The position numbers and the translations under genes were made by a program. This document shows positions 18,026 to 26,189 of a stretch of DNA of 64,000 nt, piece after piece (the stretch's first letter is position 1; each line of letters opens with the position of its first letter). The notes under the pieces are model-generated. The model was given only the letters and a program-made list of their open reading frames with translations. It searched no databases and was not told the DNA's origin. The stretch is from Microbacterium terrae (GTDB lineage Bacteria; Actinomycetota; Actinomycetes; Actinomycetales; Microbacteriaceae), in the NCBI RefSeq assembly GCF_017831975.1, contig NZ_JAFDSS010000001.1, positions 1,550,001-1,614,000 of the forward strand. The letters are read 5' to 3'.

Positions 18026-18729
18026 CAGGACGTCTCCTCGGTGGTGGCGACGGCGGGATGAGCCGTCCGGTGAGCGGAGTGGAAGGATGCCACGTCTGCG
18101 GCGGTGCGCCCTTCGAGGGTGTCCCACACCGCGTGGGCGCCGGCACCGGCGATCGACACCATCAGTGGGATGCCGATGGTGGCGGCGCCCGAGGCGACGG
18201 CGGAGCGCACCCCGGTGGCGGAGTCCTCGATGGCGACGACCTCGGCCGGGTCGACCCCGAGGGTCGCGCACGCCTGCAGGTACGGGTCGGGGAAGGGCTT
18301 GGGGCGGGTGACGTCGTCGCCCGCGACGACGATGTCGAACGCGTCGAAGTCGATCAGCTCGACGACCCGCATCGCCATGCGGCGCAGCGACATCGTCACC
18401 AGCGCGGTCTTGATCCCGGCGGCCTTCAGGTCGCGCAGCATCGCCTGTGCGCCCGGACGGAAGGGCACGCCCTCGGTCGTCAGCTGACGCATCACGTCGT
18501 CGGTCAGGTGCTGCACGATGTCGTGGGCGCTCATGCGCACGCCGACGCCCTGGAAGATGCGGGCGGAGTCCTCGAGCCCCGCGCCGACCAGCTGCAGGGC
18601 CTGTTCGTGGCTCCACGTGCCGCCGAAGCTCTCGACCAGGCGCGTCTCGGCGGCCATCCAATAGCTCTCGGTGTCGACGAGGGTTCCGTCCATGTCCCAC
18701 AGGACGGCCGAGAGGCGGGGCTGATTCAC
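18025..18729 (-). CDS. HAD-superfamily phosphatase (phosphoglucomutase-like)
   Basis: A 234-residue HAD hydrolase with the nucleophile motif D12-M-D14-G-T, a four-helix cap after it, motif II (TMSLRR), the lysine in RPKPFPDPYL and motif IV GIEDSATG-like EDSATGV. This is subfamily IA, resembling beta-phosphoglucomutases and small-sugar phosphatases; the substrate is not predictable. It starts with GTG at 18729, heads the leftward group with trmI, and its promoter region is shared with the divergent PAC2 gene. Confidence 0.85.
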   Translation of the reverse strand: MNQPRLSAVLWDMDGTLVDTESYWMAAETRLVESFGGTWSHEQALQLVGAGLEDSARIFQGVGVRMSAHDIVQHLTDDVMRQLTTEGVPFRPGAQAMLRDLKAAGIKTALVTMSLRRMAMRVVELIDFDAFDIVVAGDDVTRPKPFPDPYLQACATLGVDPAEVVAIEDSATGVRSAVASGAATIGIPLMVSIAGAGAHAVWDTLEGRTAADVASFHSAHRTAHPAVATTEETS

Positions 18730-18794
18730 CGTGCAATCCTACGGCGCCCCTCCCTCCCGCACTGCCCCGCGCCCTCTGGGCCTCGCTCTTCCCG

Positions 18795-18852
18795 TTCATC
18801 TCCGTGGAATCGACCTCGGGCGCGGTCTCGGGCTCGATTCGACGGAGACGAA
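18795..18852. repeat. Long inverted repeat in divergent promoter region
   Basis: Arms 18795-18813 and 18834-18852 are complementary at 17 of 19 positions, around a 20-base GC-rich loop. It lies between the divergent HAD/trmI group and the PAC2 gene, upstream of both starts, so it is not positioned as a terminator for either. The 241-base gap around it has no other feature I recognise. Confidence 0.7.
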
Positions 18853-18970
18853 GCAGCAGGAGTGGGCAGCGGGCACAAGGGGCGCGACCCGGGCGCGCCG
18901 CGCGTGCCGGTGCCCTGATGCGATGACGGGCATATCCTGGAACGACCCCCACCGGGGCTGAGGAGGTCGT

Positions 18971-19837
18971 GTGGACGGACTGGGTCGCAAGGTGCTCGTG
19001 GCGGCATTCGACGGATGGAACGACGCGGGCGAAGCCGCATCGTCGGCGGTGACGAAGCTGCGCGATGAAGGCTCCTACGAGCCGGTGTTCTCCGTGGATC
19101 CCGAGCTGTACTTCGACTACCAGTACACCCGGCCCCAGATGACCGCCGACGCCGACGGACGACGGAGCCTGCGCTGGCCGGAGGCGACGCTGCTGCGTCC
19201 CACGCGCCGCAGCCGCGGCACGCAGCTGTGGCTGCTCACCGGAGTCGAGCCGGCCCGCGCCTGGCAGGCCTTCGCGACCGAGTTCGTGGACGTCGCGCTG
19301 CGAGAAGACATCACCGGGTTCATCGCGATCGGATCGATGATGTCGGATGTGCCGCACACGCGGCCGATCTCGGTCTTCGCGGGCAGTGACAACGAGCAGC
19401 TGCGCGGCGCGCTGGAACTCGAGCGCAGCACGTACGAGGGCCCCGTCGGGATCCTCAGCGTGCTGGGCGCCGCAGCCGACGCTGCCGGGATCCCGGCGGC
19501 GAGCCTGTGGGCGAGCGTGCCCCACTACGTCGCCGGGCACACGCCGTCGCCGAAGGCGACCCTGGCGCTCCTCGACCGACTCGAAGATCTCACCGGCGCG
19601 GCGGTGCCGCGCGGCGACCTCGCCACCGAGGCCGCAGCCTGGGAGGCCTCCATCGACGCCGCCGCAGCCGACGACGAGGAGATGACGGAGTACATCCACC
19701 AGCTCGAGACGACCCGCGACACGTGGGACTCCCCCGAGGCCTCGGGCGACGCGATCGCGCAGGAGTTCGAGCGGTACCTGCGCCGCGGAGGAGATGGCCC
19801 GACCAAGCCCGGCCGCGACGACCCCCCTCGTCGCTGA
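18971..19837 (+). CDS. PAC2 family protein
   Basis: A 288-residue protein of the PAC2 (proteasome assembly chaperone 2) family, recognised by the N-terminal LVAAFDGWNDAGEAASSAV and the central IAIGSMMSDVPHTRP and VGILSVLGAAADAAGIP segments. The C-terminal quarter is acidic and ends in a Gly/Arg/Asp-rich tail. Bacterial members form trimers and are of unknown function; a proteasome link in bacteria is not proven. A perfect AGGAGG lies four bases before the GTG at 18971. Confidence 0.88.
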   Translation: MDGLGRKVLVAAFDGWNDAGEAASSAVTKLRDEGSYEPVFSVDPELYFDYQYTRPQMTADADGRRSLRWPEATLLRPTRRSRGTQLWLLTGVEPARAWQAFATEFVDVALREDITGFIAIGSMMSDVPHTRPISVFAGSDNEQLRGALELERSTYEGPVGILSVLGAAADAAGIPAASLWASVPHYVAGHTPSPKATLALLDRLEDLTGAAVPRGDLATEAAAWEASIDAAAADDEEMTEYIHQLETTRDTWDSPEASGDAIAQEFERYLRRGGDGPTKPGRDDPPRR

Positions 19838-19967
19838 CGACGCCCACTGGCGCCCCGTCAGCGGGCTGCAAGCCGCGGCGACCGGATGGCAGCGTCGACG
19901 ACCCAGCGTCGGCGACCCGACCGCCGCCGGAGATCCGCAGCGGGAGACCCGACGCCGGAGGCCCGCG

Positions 19968-20792
19968 TCAGTACGCGGAGACGGCGCCCGTCGCGAGCAG
20001 CACCAGCAGGATCGAGCCCACAGCGACGCGGTAGACCACGAACGGCAGGAAGCTGTGCTTGGAGATCCAGCTCATGAAGAACGCGATCACCCCGAGCGCC
20101 ACCACGAACGCCACGCCGGTGGCGACGGCGGTCTCGCCGAGCGTGAAGACGCCCGGCTCATCCCAGCTCTTGAACAGCTGGTAGAAGCCGCTGCCGAACA
20201 CGGCGGGGATCGCGAGCAGGAACGCGTACCGGGCGGCGGCCGCGCGCTCGTAGCCGAGGAAGAGCCCGGCGGTGATGGTGCCGCCTGAGCGGGACACCCC
20301 CGGGATGAGGGCGAGCGCCTGCGCGAAGCCGTAGATCACGCCGTGTCCGACGGTGATGTCCTGCAGCTTGCGGCGCTTCGCGCCGACGGCATCCGCGATC
20401 CCCAGCAGCACGCCGAAGAAGATCAGCATCGCCGCAACGAGCCACAGCGACCGGAACGTGGTCTCGATCTGGTCCTGGAACAGCAGTCCGAGCACCACGA
20501 TCGGGATCGAGCCGATGATGATCAGCCACCCCATCTTGGCGTCGGGGTCGTTGCGCGGGACCCGACCGACAAGCGACTTGCCCCAGCTGCCGACGATGCG
20601 CACGATGTCGCGCCAGAAGAACAGCACGACTGCCGCCTCGGTGCCCAGCTGCGTGATCGCGGTGAAAGCGGCTCCGGGGTCCTGCGCGGACGGCAGGAAC
20701 TCGCCGAGGATGCGCAGGTGAGCACTGGAGGACACCGGCAGGAACTCGGTGAGTCCCTGCACGAAGCCGAGGATGATCGCCTCGAGGAGCAT
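19968..20792 (-). CDS. uppP: Undecaprenyl-diphosphate phosphatase
   Basis: A 274-residue integral membrane enzyme of the BacA/UppP family. Both signature motifs are present: [10 protein letters not shown] (residues 16-25) and PGVSRSG (164-170), within about eight hydrophobic segments. It dephosphorylates undecaprenyl diphosphate to regenerate the lipid carrier for peptidoglycan and teichoic acid synthesis and can confer bacitracin tolerance. It lies 51 bases after the M20 dipeptidase gene; a perfect 14-base palindrome (20820-20833) sits in that gap. No clear terminator is seen between its end and the converging PAC2 gene. Confidence 0.95.
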   Translation of the reverse strand: MLLEAIILGFVQGLTEFLPVSSSAHLRILGEFLPSAQDPGAAFTAITQLGTEAAVVLFFWRDIVRIVGSWGKSLVGRVPRNDPDAKMGWLIIIGSIPIVVLGLLFQDQIETTFRSLWLVAAMLIFFGVLLGIADAVGAKRRKLQDITVGHGVIYGFAQALALIPGVSRSGGTITAGLFLGYERAAAARYAFLLAIPAVFGSGFYQLFKSWDEPGVFTLGETAVATGVAFVVALGVIAFFMSWISKHSFLPFVVYRVAVGSILLVLLATGAVSAY

Positions 20793-20843
20793 GGGCGCCT
20801 TTCGTGGGGCGTCGGGGATGCCTCGCGCGAGGCGCCCGGGTCG

Positions 20844-22145
20844 TCAGTAGCTTCGGATCAGATCGGCCAGCACCCGCTGGCCGAAGACGAGAGCCTCGAT
20901 GGGGACGCGCTCGTCGACGCCGTGGAACATGCCGGTGAAGTCCATGTCCGCGGGAAGGCGCAGCGGCGCGAATCCGTAGCCGATGATACCCAGACCGGCG
21001 AGGGCCTTGTTGTCGGTGCCGCCGCCGAGCAGATACGGGATGACCGGAGCACCCGGGTCGTGACGGCCGAGCGCCGCGGTCATCGACTCCACGAGGCTCC
21101 CCGCGAACGGCACCTCGAGCCCGATGTCTCGCAGCACCATCTCGATCTCGACGTCGTCGCCGACGATGCGACGGATGTCGGCGAGCGCGGCTTCCTCGGT
21201 ACCCGGGAGCACGCGCACGTCGATGAGCGCCTCGGCGCGATCGGGGATGACGTTGTGCTTGTACCCGGCGGTGAGCCCGGTGGGATTGGTCGTCGTGCGC
21301 AGCGACGAGCGGAGGAACCCGGCTGCGGGGCCCGAAGCCAGCGCCACGGCATCGGGGTCGGCCGGGTCGAGCCCGGTGAGCTCGGCCAGGCGCTCCGTCA
21401 TCTCGCGCGTGGTCGCGGTGAGCGAGACGGGCCACTCGGCGCGGCCGAGGGCCAGCACCGCCTCGGCGAGCTTCGTGACCGCGTTGTCGCGGTGCAGCGA
21501 CGACCCGTGCGCCGCGCGTCCGCGGGCGACGAGGCGGATCCACAGCAGCGCCTTCTCGCCGACCTGGAGCAGGTACGCCCGGCGATCGCCGATCGTGACC
21601 GAGTACCCGCCCACCTCGCTGATCGCCTCGGTGGCGCCGGCGAACCACTCCGGGCGATCCTTCACGACGAGCGCGGAGCCCTCGACACCGCCGTTCTCCT
21701 CGTCGGCGAAGAACGCCAGCACGAGATCACGCTCGGGCTGCTCCCCCGCACGCAGCAGGTCGGCGACCGACGTGAGGATCATGGCGTTCATGTTCTTCAT
21801 GTCGACCGCACCGCGACCCCACAGCATCCCGTCGCGGACGACGCCGCCGAACGGGTCGACCGACCAGTCGTCGGCGATCGCCGGAACGACGTCGAGGTGC
21901 CCGTGGAGCACGAGGGCCGGCTTGTCGCGGTCGCGCCCGGGAACCCGTGCCATGACGTTCGTCCGCCGCGGGATCGGCTCGTAGTACTCCGGCGCGAGGC
22001 CGAGCGACTCGAGGTATGCCCCGACGTACTCGGCCGCCTCGCGCTCGCCGCGCGCGTCGCCGCCGCCGAAGTTCGTCGTGTCGAATCGGATCAGGTCGCG
22101 CGCGACGGCGGCGACTTCGGGCAGGTCGACCTCGGGTTCGGGCAT
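20844..22145 (-). CDS. M20/M25/M40 family dipeptidase
   Basis: A 433-residue zinc metallopeptidase. Metal ligands are visible in HGHLD (81-85), GAVDMK (Asp115) and ADEENGG (Glu149-Glu150), with the dimerisation lid between catalytic halves. It belongs to the carboxypeptidase/dipeptidase/ArgE group and has no signal peptide. I start at the ATG at 22145; the frame stays open to 22244 but would then run up to the tRNA gene, and the extra residues lack family character. The ribosome site is weak (TAGG). Confidence 0.88.
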   Translation of the reverse strand: MPEPEVDLPEVAAVARDLIRFDTTNFGGGDARGEREAAEYVGAYLESLGLAPEYYEPIPRRTNVMARVPGRDRDKPALVLHGHLDVVPAIADDWSVDPFGGVVRDGMLWGRGAVDMKNMNAMILTSVADLLRAGEQPERDLVLAFFADEENGGVEGSALVVKDRPEWFAGATEAISEVGGYSVTIGDRRAYLLQVGEKALLWIRLVARGRAAHGSSLHRDNAVTKLAEAVLALGRAEWPVSLTATTREMTERLAELTGLDPADPDAVALASGPAAGFLRSSLRTTTNPTGLTAGYKHNVIPDRAEALIDVRVLPGTEEAALADIRRIVGDDVEIEMVLRDIGLEVPFAGSLVESMTAALGRHDPGAPVIPYLLGGGTDNKALAGLGIIGYGFAPLRLPADMDFTGMFHGVDERVPIEALVFGQRVLADLIRSY

Positions 22146-22244
22146 GCCGACCAACCTACCGGCGACGCCATGCCGGCGCCGATTCGCGGTCGGCCGGTTC
22201 ACCTGGTAATGTCGTTCCTCGGTTGCGAAACCGAAAACCACCAA

Positions 22245-22329
22245 GCGCGGGTGGCGGAATAGGTAGACGCGCTAGCTTGAGGTGCTAGTGCCCGTATAGG
22301 GCGTGGGGGTTCAAGTCCCCCCTCGCGCA
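22245..22329 (+). tRNA. tRNA-Leu (GAG)
   Basis: An 85-base tRNA with a long variable arm typical of class II tRNAs. The acceptor pairs GCGCGGG (22245-22251) with CTCGCGC (22322-22328), with discriminator A at 22329 and no encoded CCA. The anticodon stem CTAGC/GCTAG encloses TTGAGGT, so the anticodon is GAG (22279-22281), reading CUC and CUU leucine codons. The T loop TTCAAGT is in place. A strong terminator follows. Confidence 0.97.
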
Positions 22330-22354
22330 CACTGTGATGTCTCAGGACATCGTG

Positions 22355-22394
22355 AACGGACGAACCCCCGGGAGACCGGGGGTTCGTCCGTTTT
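22355..22394 (+). terminator. Strong terminator after tRNA-Leu
   Basis: A perfect 17-bp stem (22355-22371 with 22376-22392) with loop GAGA is followed by TTTT, 25 bases after the tRNA. It insulates the nar operon from tRNA transcription. Confidence 0.92.
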
Positions 22395-22444
22395 CGCGTT
22401 GATGGATCCGGGTGCCGACACGGCCGCGACCGGCATCTGCACTC

Positions 22445-22463
22445 TTAGGCTTGCCTTATACCG
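22445..22463 (+). promoter_or_regulatory. DtxR/IdeR-like iron box before narG
   Basis: TTAGG-CTTG-CCTTA at 22445-22458 has the spacing of the conserved half of the actinobacterial DtxR/IdeR box (TTAGGTTAGCCTAACCTAA); by hand 11 of 19 positions match. It overlaps a TTATAC that could be the narG -10, 25-40 bases before the start codon, so binding would repress. NarGHI is rich in iron-sulfur clusters and heme, and nar is known to be under iron control through DtxR/RipA in Corynebacterium glutamicum. Binding here is not shown. Confidence 0.45.
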
Positions 22464-22487
22464 AACGCGCCTCGGTAGTGTCCGAGC

Positions 22488-25400
22488 ATGACGCCCCAGA
22501 TCGGTGTGGACGGTCCGGCCTCCGATGCCCTGCTCGCCGCAGGCCGGTTCTTCACGAAATGGGAGCACACCCCCGATCACCGCGCGGCATTCCTCGAAGG
22601 CGGGCGCGAGGGCGATGCCTTCTACCGCGATCGGTGGAGTCACGACAAGGTGGTGCGCTCGACGCACGGCGTGAACTGCACCGGGTCGTGCTCGTGGAAG
22701 GTCTATGTCAAGGACGGGATCATCACGTGGGAGGCGCAGCAGACCGACTACCCGAGCGTCGGCCCCGACCGCCCCGAATACGAGCCCCGCGGATGCCCCC
22801 GCGGGGCTGCGTTCTCGTGGTACACGTACTCACCCACCCGGGTGCGCTACCCCTACGTGCGCGGAGTGCTGCTCGACGCCTACCGTGAGGCCAAGGCACG
22901 ACTCGGGGATCCGGTGCTCGCGTTCGGCGAGATCTCGAAGAACCGCGACACGCGCATCCGCTATCAGCGCGCCCGCGGCAAGGGCGGATTGGTGCGGGCG
23001 ACCTGGGCCGAGGCGGTCGAACTGGTGGCGGCCGGCTACGTGCACACGATCAAGGAGTACGGCCCCGATCGGGTGGCGGGGTTCTCGCCGATTCCCGCGA
23101 TGTCGATGGTGTCGCACTGCGTCGGCACGCGCTTCACACAGCTGCTCGGCGGCGTGATGACGAGCTTCTACGACTGGTACGCCGACCTCCCGGTCGCGAG
23201 CCCGCAGGTGTTCGGCGACCAGACCGACGTGCCCGAGTCGGGCGACTGGTGGGATTCCACGTACCTCATGATGTGGGGCTCGAACGTACCGGTCACCCGC
23301 ACCCCCGACGCCCACTGGATGGCCGAGGTGCGCTACCGCGGCACAAAGGTCGTCACGGTCAGCCCCGACTACACCGACAACACCAAGTTCGCCGACGAGT
23401 GGCTCCCCTGTCAGGCGGGCACCGACGCGGCGCTCGCCATGGCGATGGGTCATGTGATCCTCAAGGAACGCTACGTCGACCGACGGGTGCCCTTCTTCGT
23501 CGACTTCGCCAAGACGTACACCGACCTGCCGCACCTGATCACGCTCGTGCCGCACAAGGACGGCGGCCTGGTTCCCGGCAAGTTCCTCACTGCTGCCGAC
23601 CTCGGCGAGAAGGCGCCGGAAGACCTGTGGAAGACGGTCGTGTTGGATGCCGCCACCGGCGCACCGCGCGTGCCGAACGGCTCGATGGGGTTCCGCTACG
23701 CAGACTCGGGCGAGGGCAGGTGGAACCTCGATCTGGGCGACATCGTGCCCGCGCTCTCGGTGCGCGACGCCAAGGCGGCGGAGGAACCCGCGGAGGTGCT
23801 CCTCCCCCGCTTCGACGCCCCCGACGGCTCGGGGGCGGTGCTGCGCCGGGGCGTTCCGGCGACGCGGGTGAACGGCATCCTCGTGACCACCGTGCTCGAC
23901 CTGATGCTCGCCCAGTACGGGGTCGGGCGCGACGGACTGCCGGGTGAGTGGCCGACCGGCTACGACGACGCGGAGACCCCGTACACCCCGGCGTGGCAGG
24001 AGGACATCACCGGCGTCCCCGCCGAGGCGTGCACTCGCATCGCACGGGAATTCGCGCAGAATTCCGAGGACTCGCAGGGCCGCTCGATGATCATCATGGG
24101 CGCGGGCATCTGCCAGTGGTTCCACGGGGATGCCACGTACCGGGCGATCCTGTCGATGCTCATCCTCACCGGGGCGATGGGCCGCAACGGCGGGGGCTGG
24201 GCACACTACGTCGGCCAGGAGAAGTGCCGCCCGATCACGGGGTGGGTCTCGCTCGCGAACGCGCTCGACTGGGCGCGGCCGCCGCGCACGATGATCGGCA
24301 CCGCGTACTGGTACATGCACACCGACCAGTGGCGCTTCGACGGCTACTCCGCCGACGCGCTCGCCTCACCGCTGGCGGAAGGCAATTTCGACGGCATGCA
24401 CACGGCCGACACGATCGCCCAGTCGGCGCGGATCGGCTGGATGCCGTTCTACCCGCAGTTCGACCGCAACCCGCTCGACCTGGCCGACCAGGCGGCGAGC
24501 GCCGTCGAATCCGGCGAGGCGGCGGATGCGGCATCCTACGTCGTCGAGAAGCTGAAGGACGGCGACCTGAGGTCGGCGATCGAAGACATCGACGCCCCCG
24601 AGAACTGGCCGCGGCTGCTGACGCTCTGGCGCTCGAACCTCATGGGTTCGAGTGCGAAGGGCAACGAGTACTTCCTGAAGTACCTGCTCGGCACGCACAG
24701 CAACGTGATGGCATCGGATCGCTCGTCGGTGCGTCCGAAGGATGTCGTGTGGCGCGACGAGATCCCCGAGGGAAAACTCGATCTGCTCGTCTCGGCCGAC
24801 TTCCGCATGACCTCGACCACACTGCTCTCCGACGTCGTCTTCCCTGCGGCCACCTGGTACGAGAAGCACGATCTGTCATCGACCGACATGCATCCGTTCG
24901 TGCACGCGTTCACCCCGGCGATCGACCCGCCGTGGGAGGCCAAGAGCGATTTCGACATGTTCCACGCGATCGCCCGCGAGTTCAGCGAGATGGCCGAGAC
25001 CCACCTGGGCACGCGCCAGGATCTCGTGTCGGTGCCGATGCAGCACGACACCCCCGGCGAGGTGTCGCAGCCCGGCGGGGTGGTGCGCGACTGGGCCCGA
25101 GGCGACGTCGACCCGATTCCGGGCAGGACGATGCCGCAACTCGTCGTGGTGGAACGCGACTACACCGCCATCGCCGACAAGCTCGCCACCGTGGGGCCGC
25201 TCGCCGACAAGCTCGGCTTCACCGTGAAGAACGTCACGTACGACGTCACGCACGAGGTCGACCGGCTGGCGAAGCAGCACGGCGTCTACCCCAGCGGTCC
25301 GGCCGCCGGGCGCGCCGCGATCGACACCGACGTGAAGATGGCCGAGGCGATCCTCGCGTTCTCGGGCACCACGAACGGCGAGCTCGCCACGCAGGGGTTC

Positions 25401-26189
25401 CGCTCGCTCGAGAAGCGCGTGGGCAAGCGCCTCGCCGACCTGGCCGAGGGTTCGGAGGAGAAGCGGATCACCTTCCCGATGACGCAGGCCTCGCCGCAGC
25501 CGGTGATCACGTCACCCGAGTGGTCGGGATCGGAGACGGGCGGGCGCCGCTACGCCCCCTTCACCGTGAACATCGAGCGCCTCAAGCCCTTCCACACCCT
25601 CACCGGGCGGATGCACTTCTACCTCGACCACGATTGGATGCGCGACCTCGGCGAGGCGCTGCCGATCTACCGGCCGCCGCTGGACATGCACCGGCTGTTC
25701 GGCGAGCCCAAGCTCGGGCCCGACGGCCGCCAGCAGATCACGGTGCGCTACCTCACCCCGCACTCGAAGTGGTCGATCCATTCCGAATACCAGGACAACC
25801 TCTTCATGCTCTCGCTCTCCCGCGGTGGCCCCACGGTGTGGATGAGTCCGCAGGACGCGGCCGCCATCGAGGTCAAGGACAACGACTGGGTCGAGTGCGT
25901 GAACTCCAACGGTGTGCTGGTCTGCCGGGCGATCGTGTCGCACCGCATGCCGGAGGGCGTGGTGTACGTCTACCACGCCCAGGAGCGCACGATCGACGTA
26001 CCGAAGTCGGAGGCGACGGGTCGGCGCGGCGGAATCCACAATTCCGTCACCCGCCTTCTCATCAAGCCGACGCACATGATCGGCGGCTACGCGCACCTCT
26101 CCTACGCCTTCAACTACCTCGGCCCGACCGGCAACCAGCGCGACATGGTGGCGACGATCCGCCGCCGCAGCCAGGAGGTGACGTACTGA
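22488..26189 (+). CDS. narG: Respiratory nitrate reductase alpha subunit
   Basis: A 1233-residue molybdenum subunit of the membrane-bound nitrate reductase, the full length of the family. The N-terminal FS0 cluster motif reads H60-x3-C64-x3-C68 with the fourth ligand C103 in PRGCPRG. Bis-MGD-binding regions follow (for example WGSNVPVTRTPDAHW and GAGICQWFHGD), and the C-terminal molydopterin-binding domain includes TPHSKWSIHSEYQDN. It reduces nitrate to nitrite on the cytoplasmic face with electrons from NarH. No twin-arginine signal is present, as usual for NarG. It heads narGHJIK, with the stop overlapping narH by one base. Confidence 0.98.
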   Translation: MTPQIGVDGPASDALLAAGRFFTKWEHTPDHRAAFLEGGREGDAFYRDRWSHDKVVRSTHGVNCTGSCSWKVYVKDGIITWEAQQTDYPSVGPDRPEYEPRGCPRGAAFSWYTYSPTRVRYPYVRGVLLDAYREAKARLGDPVLAFGEISKNRDTRIRYQRARGKGGLVRATWAEAVELVAAGYVHTIKEYGPDRVAGFSPIPAMSMVSHCVGTRFTQLLGGVMTSFYDWYADLPVASPQVFGDQTDVPESGDWWDSTYLMMWGSNVPVTRTPDAHWMAEVRYRGTKVVTVSPDYTDNTKFADEWLPCQAGTDAALAMAMGHVILKERYVDRRVPFFVDFAKTYTDLPHLITLVPHKDGGLVPGKFLTAADLGEKAPEDLWKTVVLDAATGAPRVPNGSMGFRYADSGEGRWNLDLGDIVPALSVRDAKAAEEPAEVLLPRFDAPDGSGAVLRRGVPATRVNGILVTTVLDLMLAQYGVGRDGLPGEWPTGYDDAETPYTPAWQEDITGVPAEACTRIAREFAQNSEDSQGRSMIIMGAGICQWFHGDATYRAILSMLILTGAMGRNGGGWAHYVGQEKCRPITGWVSLANALDWARPPRTMIGTAYWYMHTDQWRFDGYSADALASPLAEGNFDGMHTADTIAQSARIGWMPFYPQFDRNPLDLADQAASAVESGEAADAASYVVEKLKDGDLRSAIEDIDAPENWPRLLTLWRSNLMGSSAKGNEYFLKYLLGTHSNVMASDRSSVRPKDVVWRDEIPEGKLDLLVSADFRMTSTTLLSDVVFPAATWYEKHDLSSTDMHPFVHAFTPAIDPPWEAKSDFDMFHAIAREFSEMAETHLGTRQDLVSVPMQHDTPGEVSQPGGVVRDWARGDVDPIPGRTMPQLVVVERDYTAIADKLATVGPLADKLGFTVKNVTYDVTHEVDRLAKQHGVYPSGPAAGRAAIDTDVKMAEAILAFSGTTNGELATQGFRSLEKRVGKRLADLAEGSEEKRITFPMTQASPQPVITSPEWSGSETGGRRYAPFTVNIERLKPFHTLTGRMHFYLDHDWMRDLGEALPIYRPPLDMHRLFGEPKLGPDGRQQITVRYLTPHSKWSIHSEYQDNLFMLSLSRGGPTVWMSPQDAAAIEVKDNDWVECVNSNGVLVCRAIVSHRMPEGVVYVYHAQERTIDVPKSEATGRRGGIHNSVTRLLIKPTHMIGGYAHLSYAFNYLGPTGNQRDMVATIRRRSQEVTY

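Noticed and set aside
17027..19699. An 890-codon open frame on the minus strand and other very long frames (for example 53791-57021 plus, 23948-27859 plus, 58371-60398 minus)
   Set aside because: At about 70 percent GC, frames antisense to or upstream of real genes stay open by chance; only the parts with family motifs and a ribosome site are real genes.
20820..20833. GCCTCGCGCGAGGC palindrome between the dipeptidase and uppP as a terminator
   Set aside because: It has no loop and no U tract, and the two genes are close on the same strand; too little to call.
22219..22234. TCGGTT-GCGA-AACCGA hairpin upstream of tRNA-Leu as a terminator or operator
   Set aside because: Six-bp stem of modest GC content, no U tract, no neighbouring gene end; likely chance.
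22245..22487. Genomic island insertion at tRNA-Leu carrying the nar operon
   Set aside because: No integrase, no repeated tRNA 3' end downstream and no change in base or codon use, so insertion is not supported.
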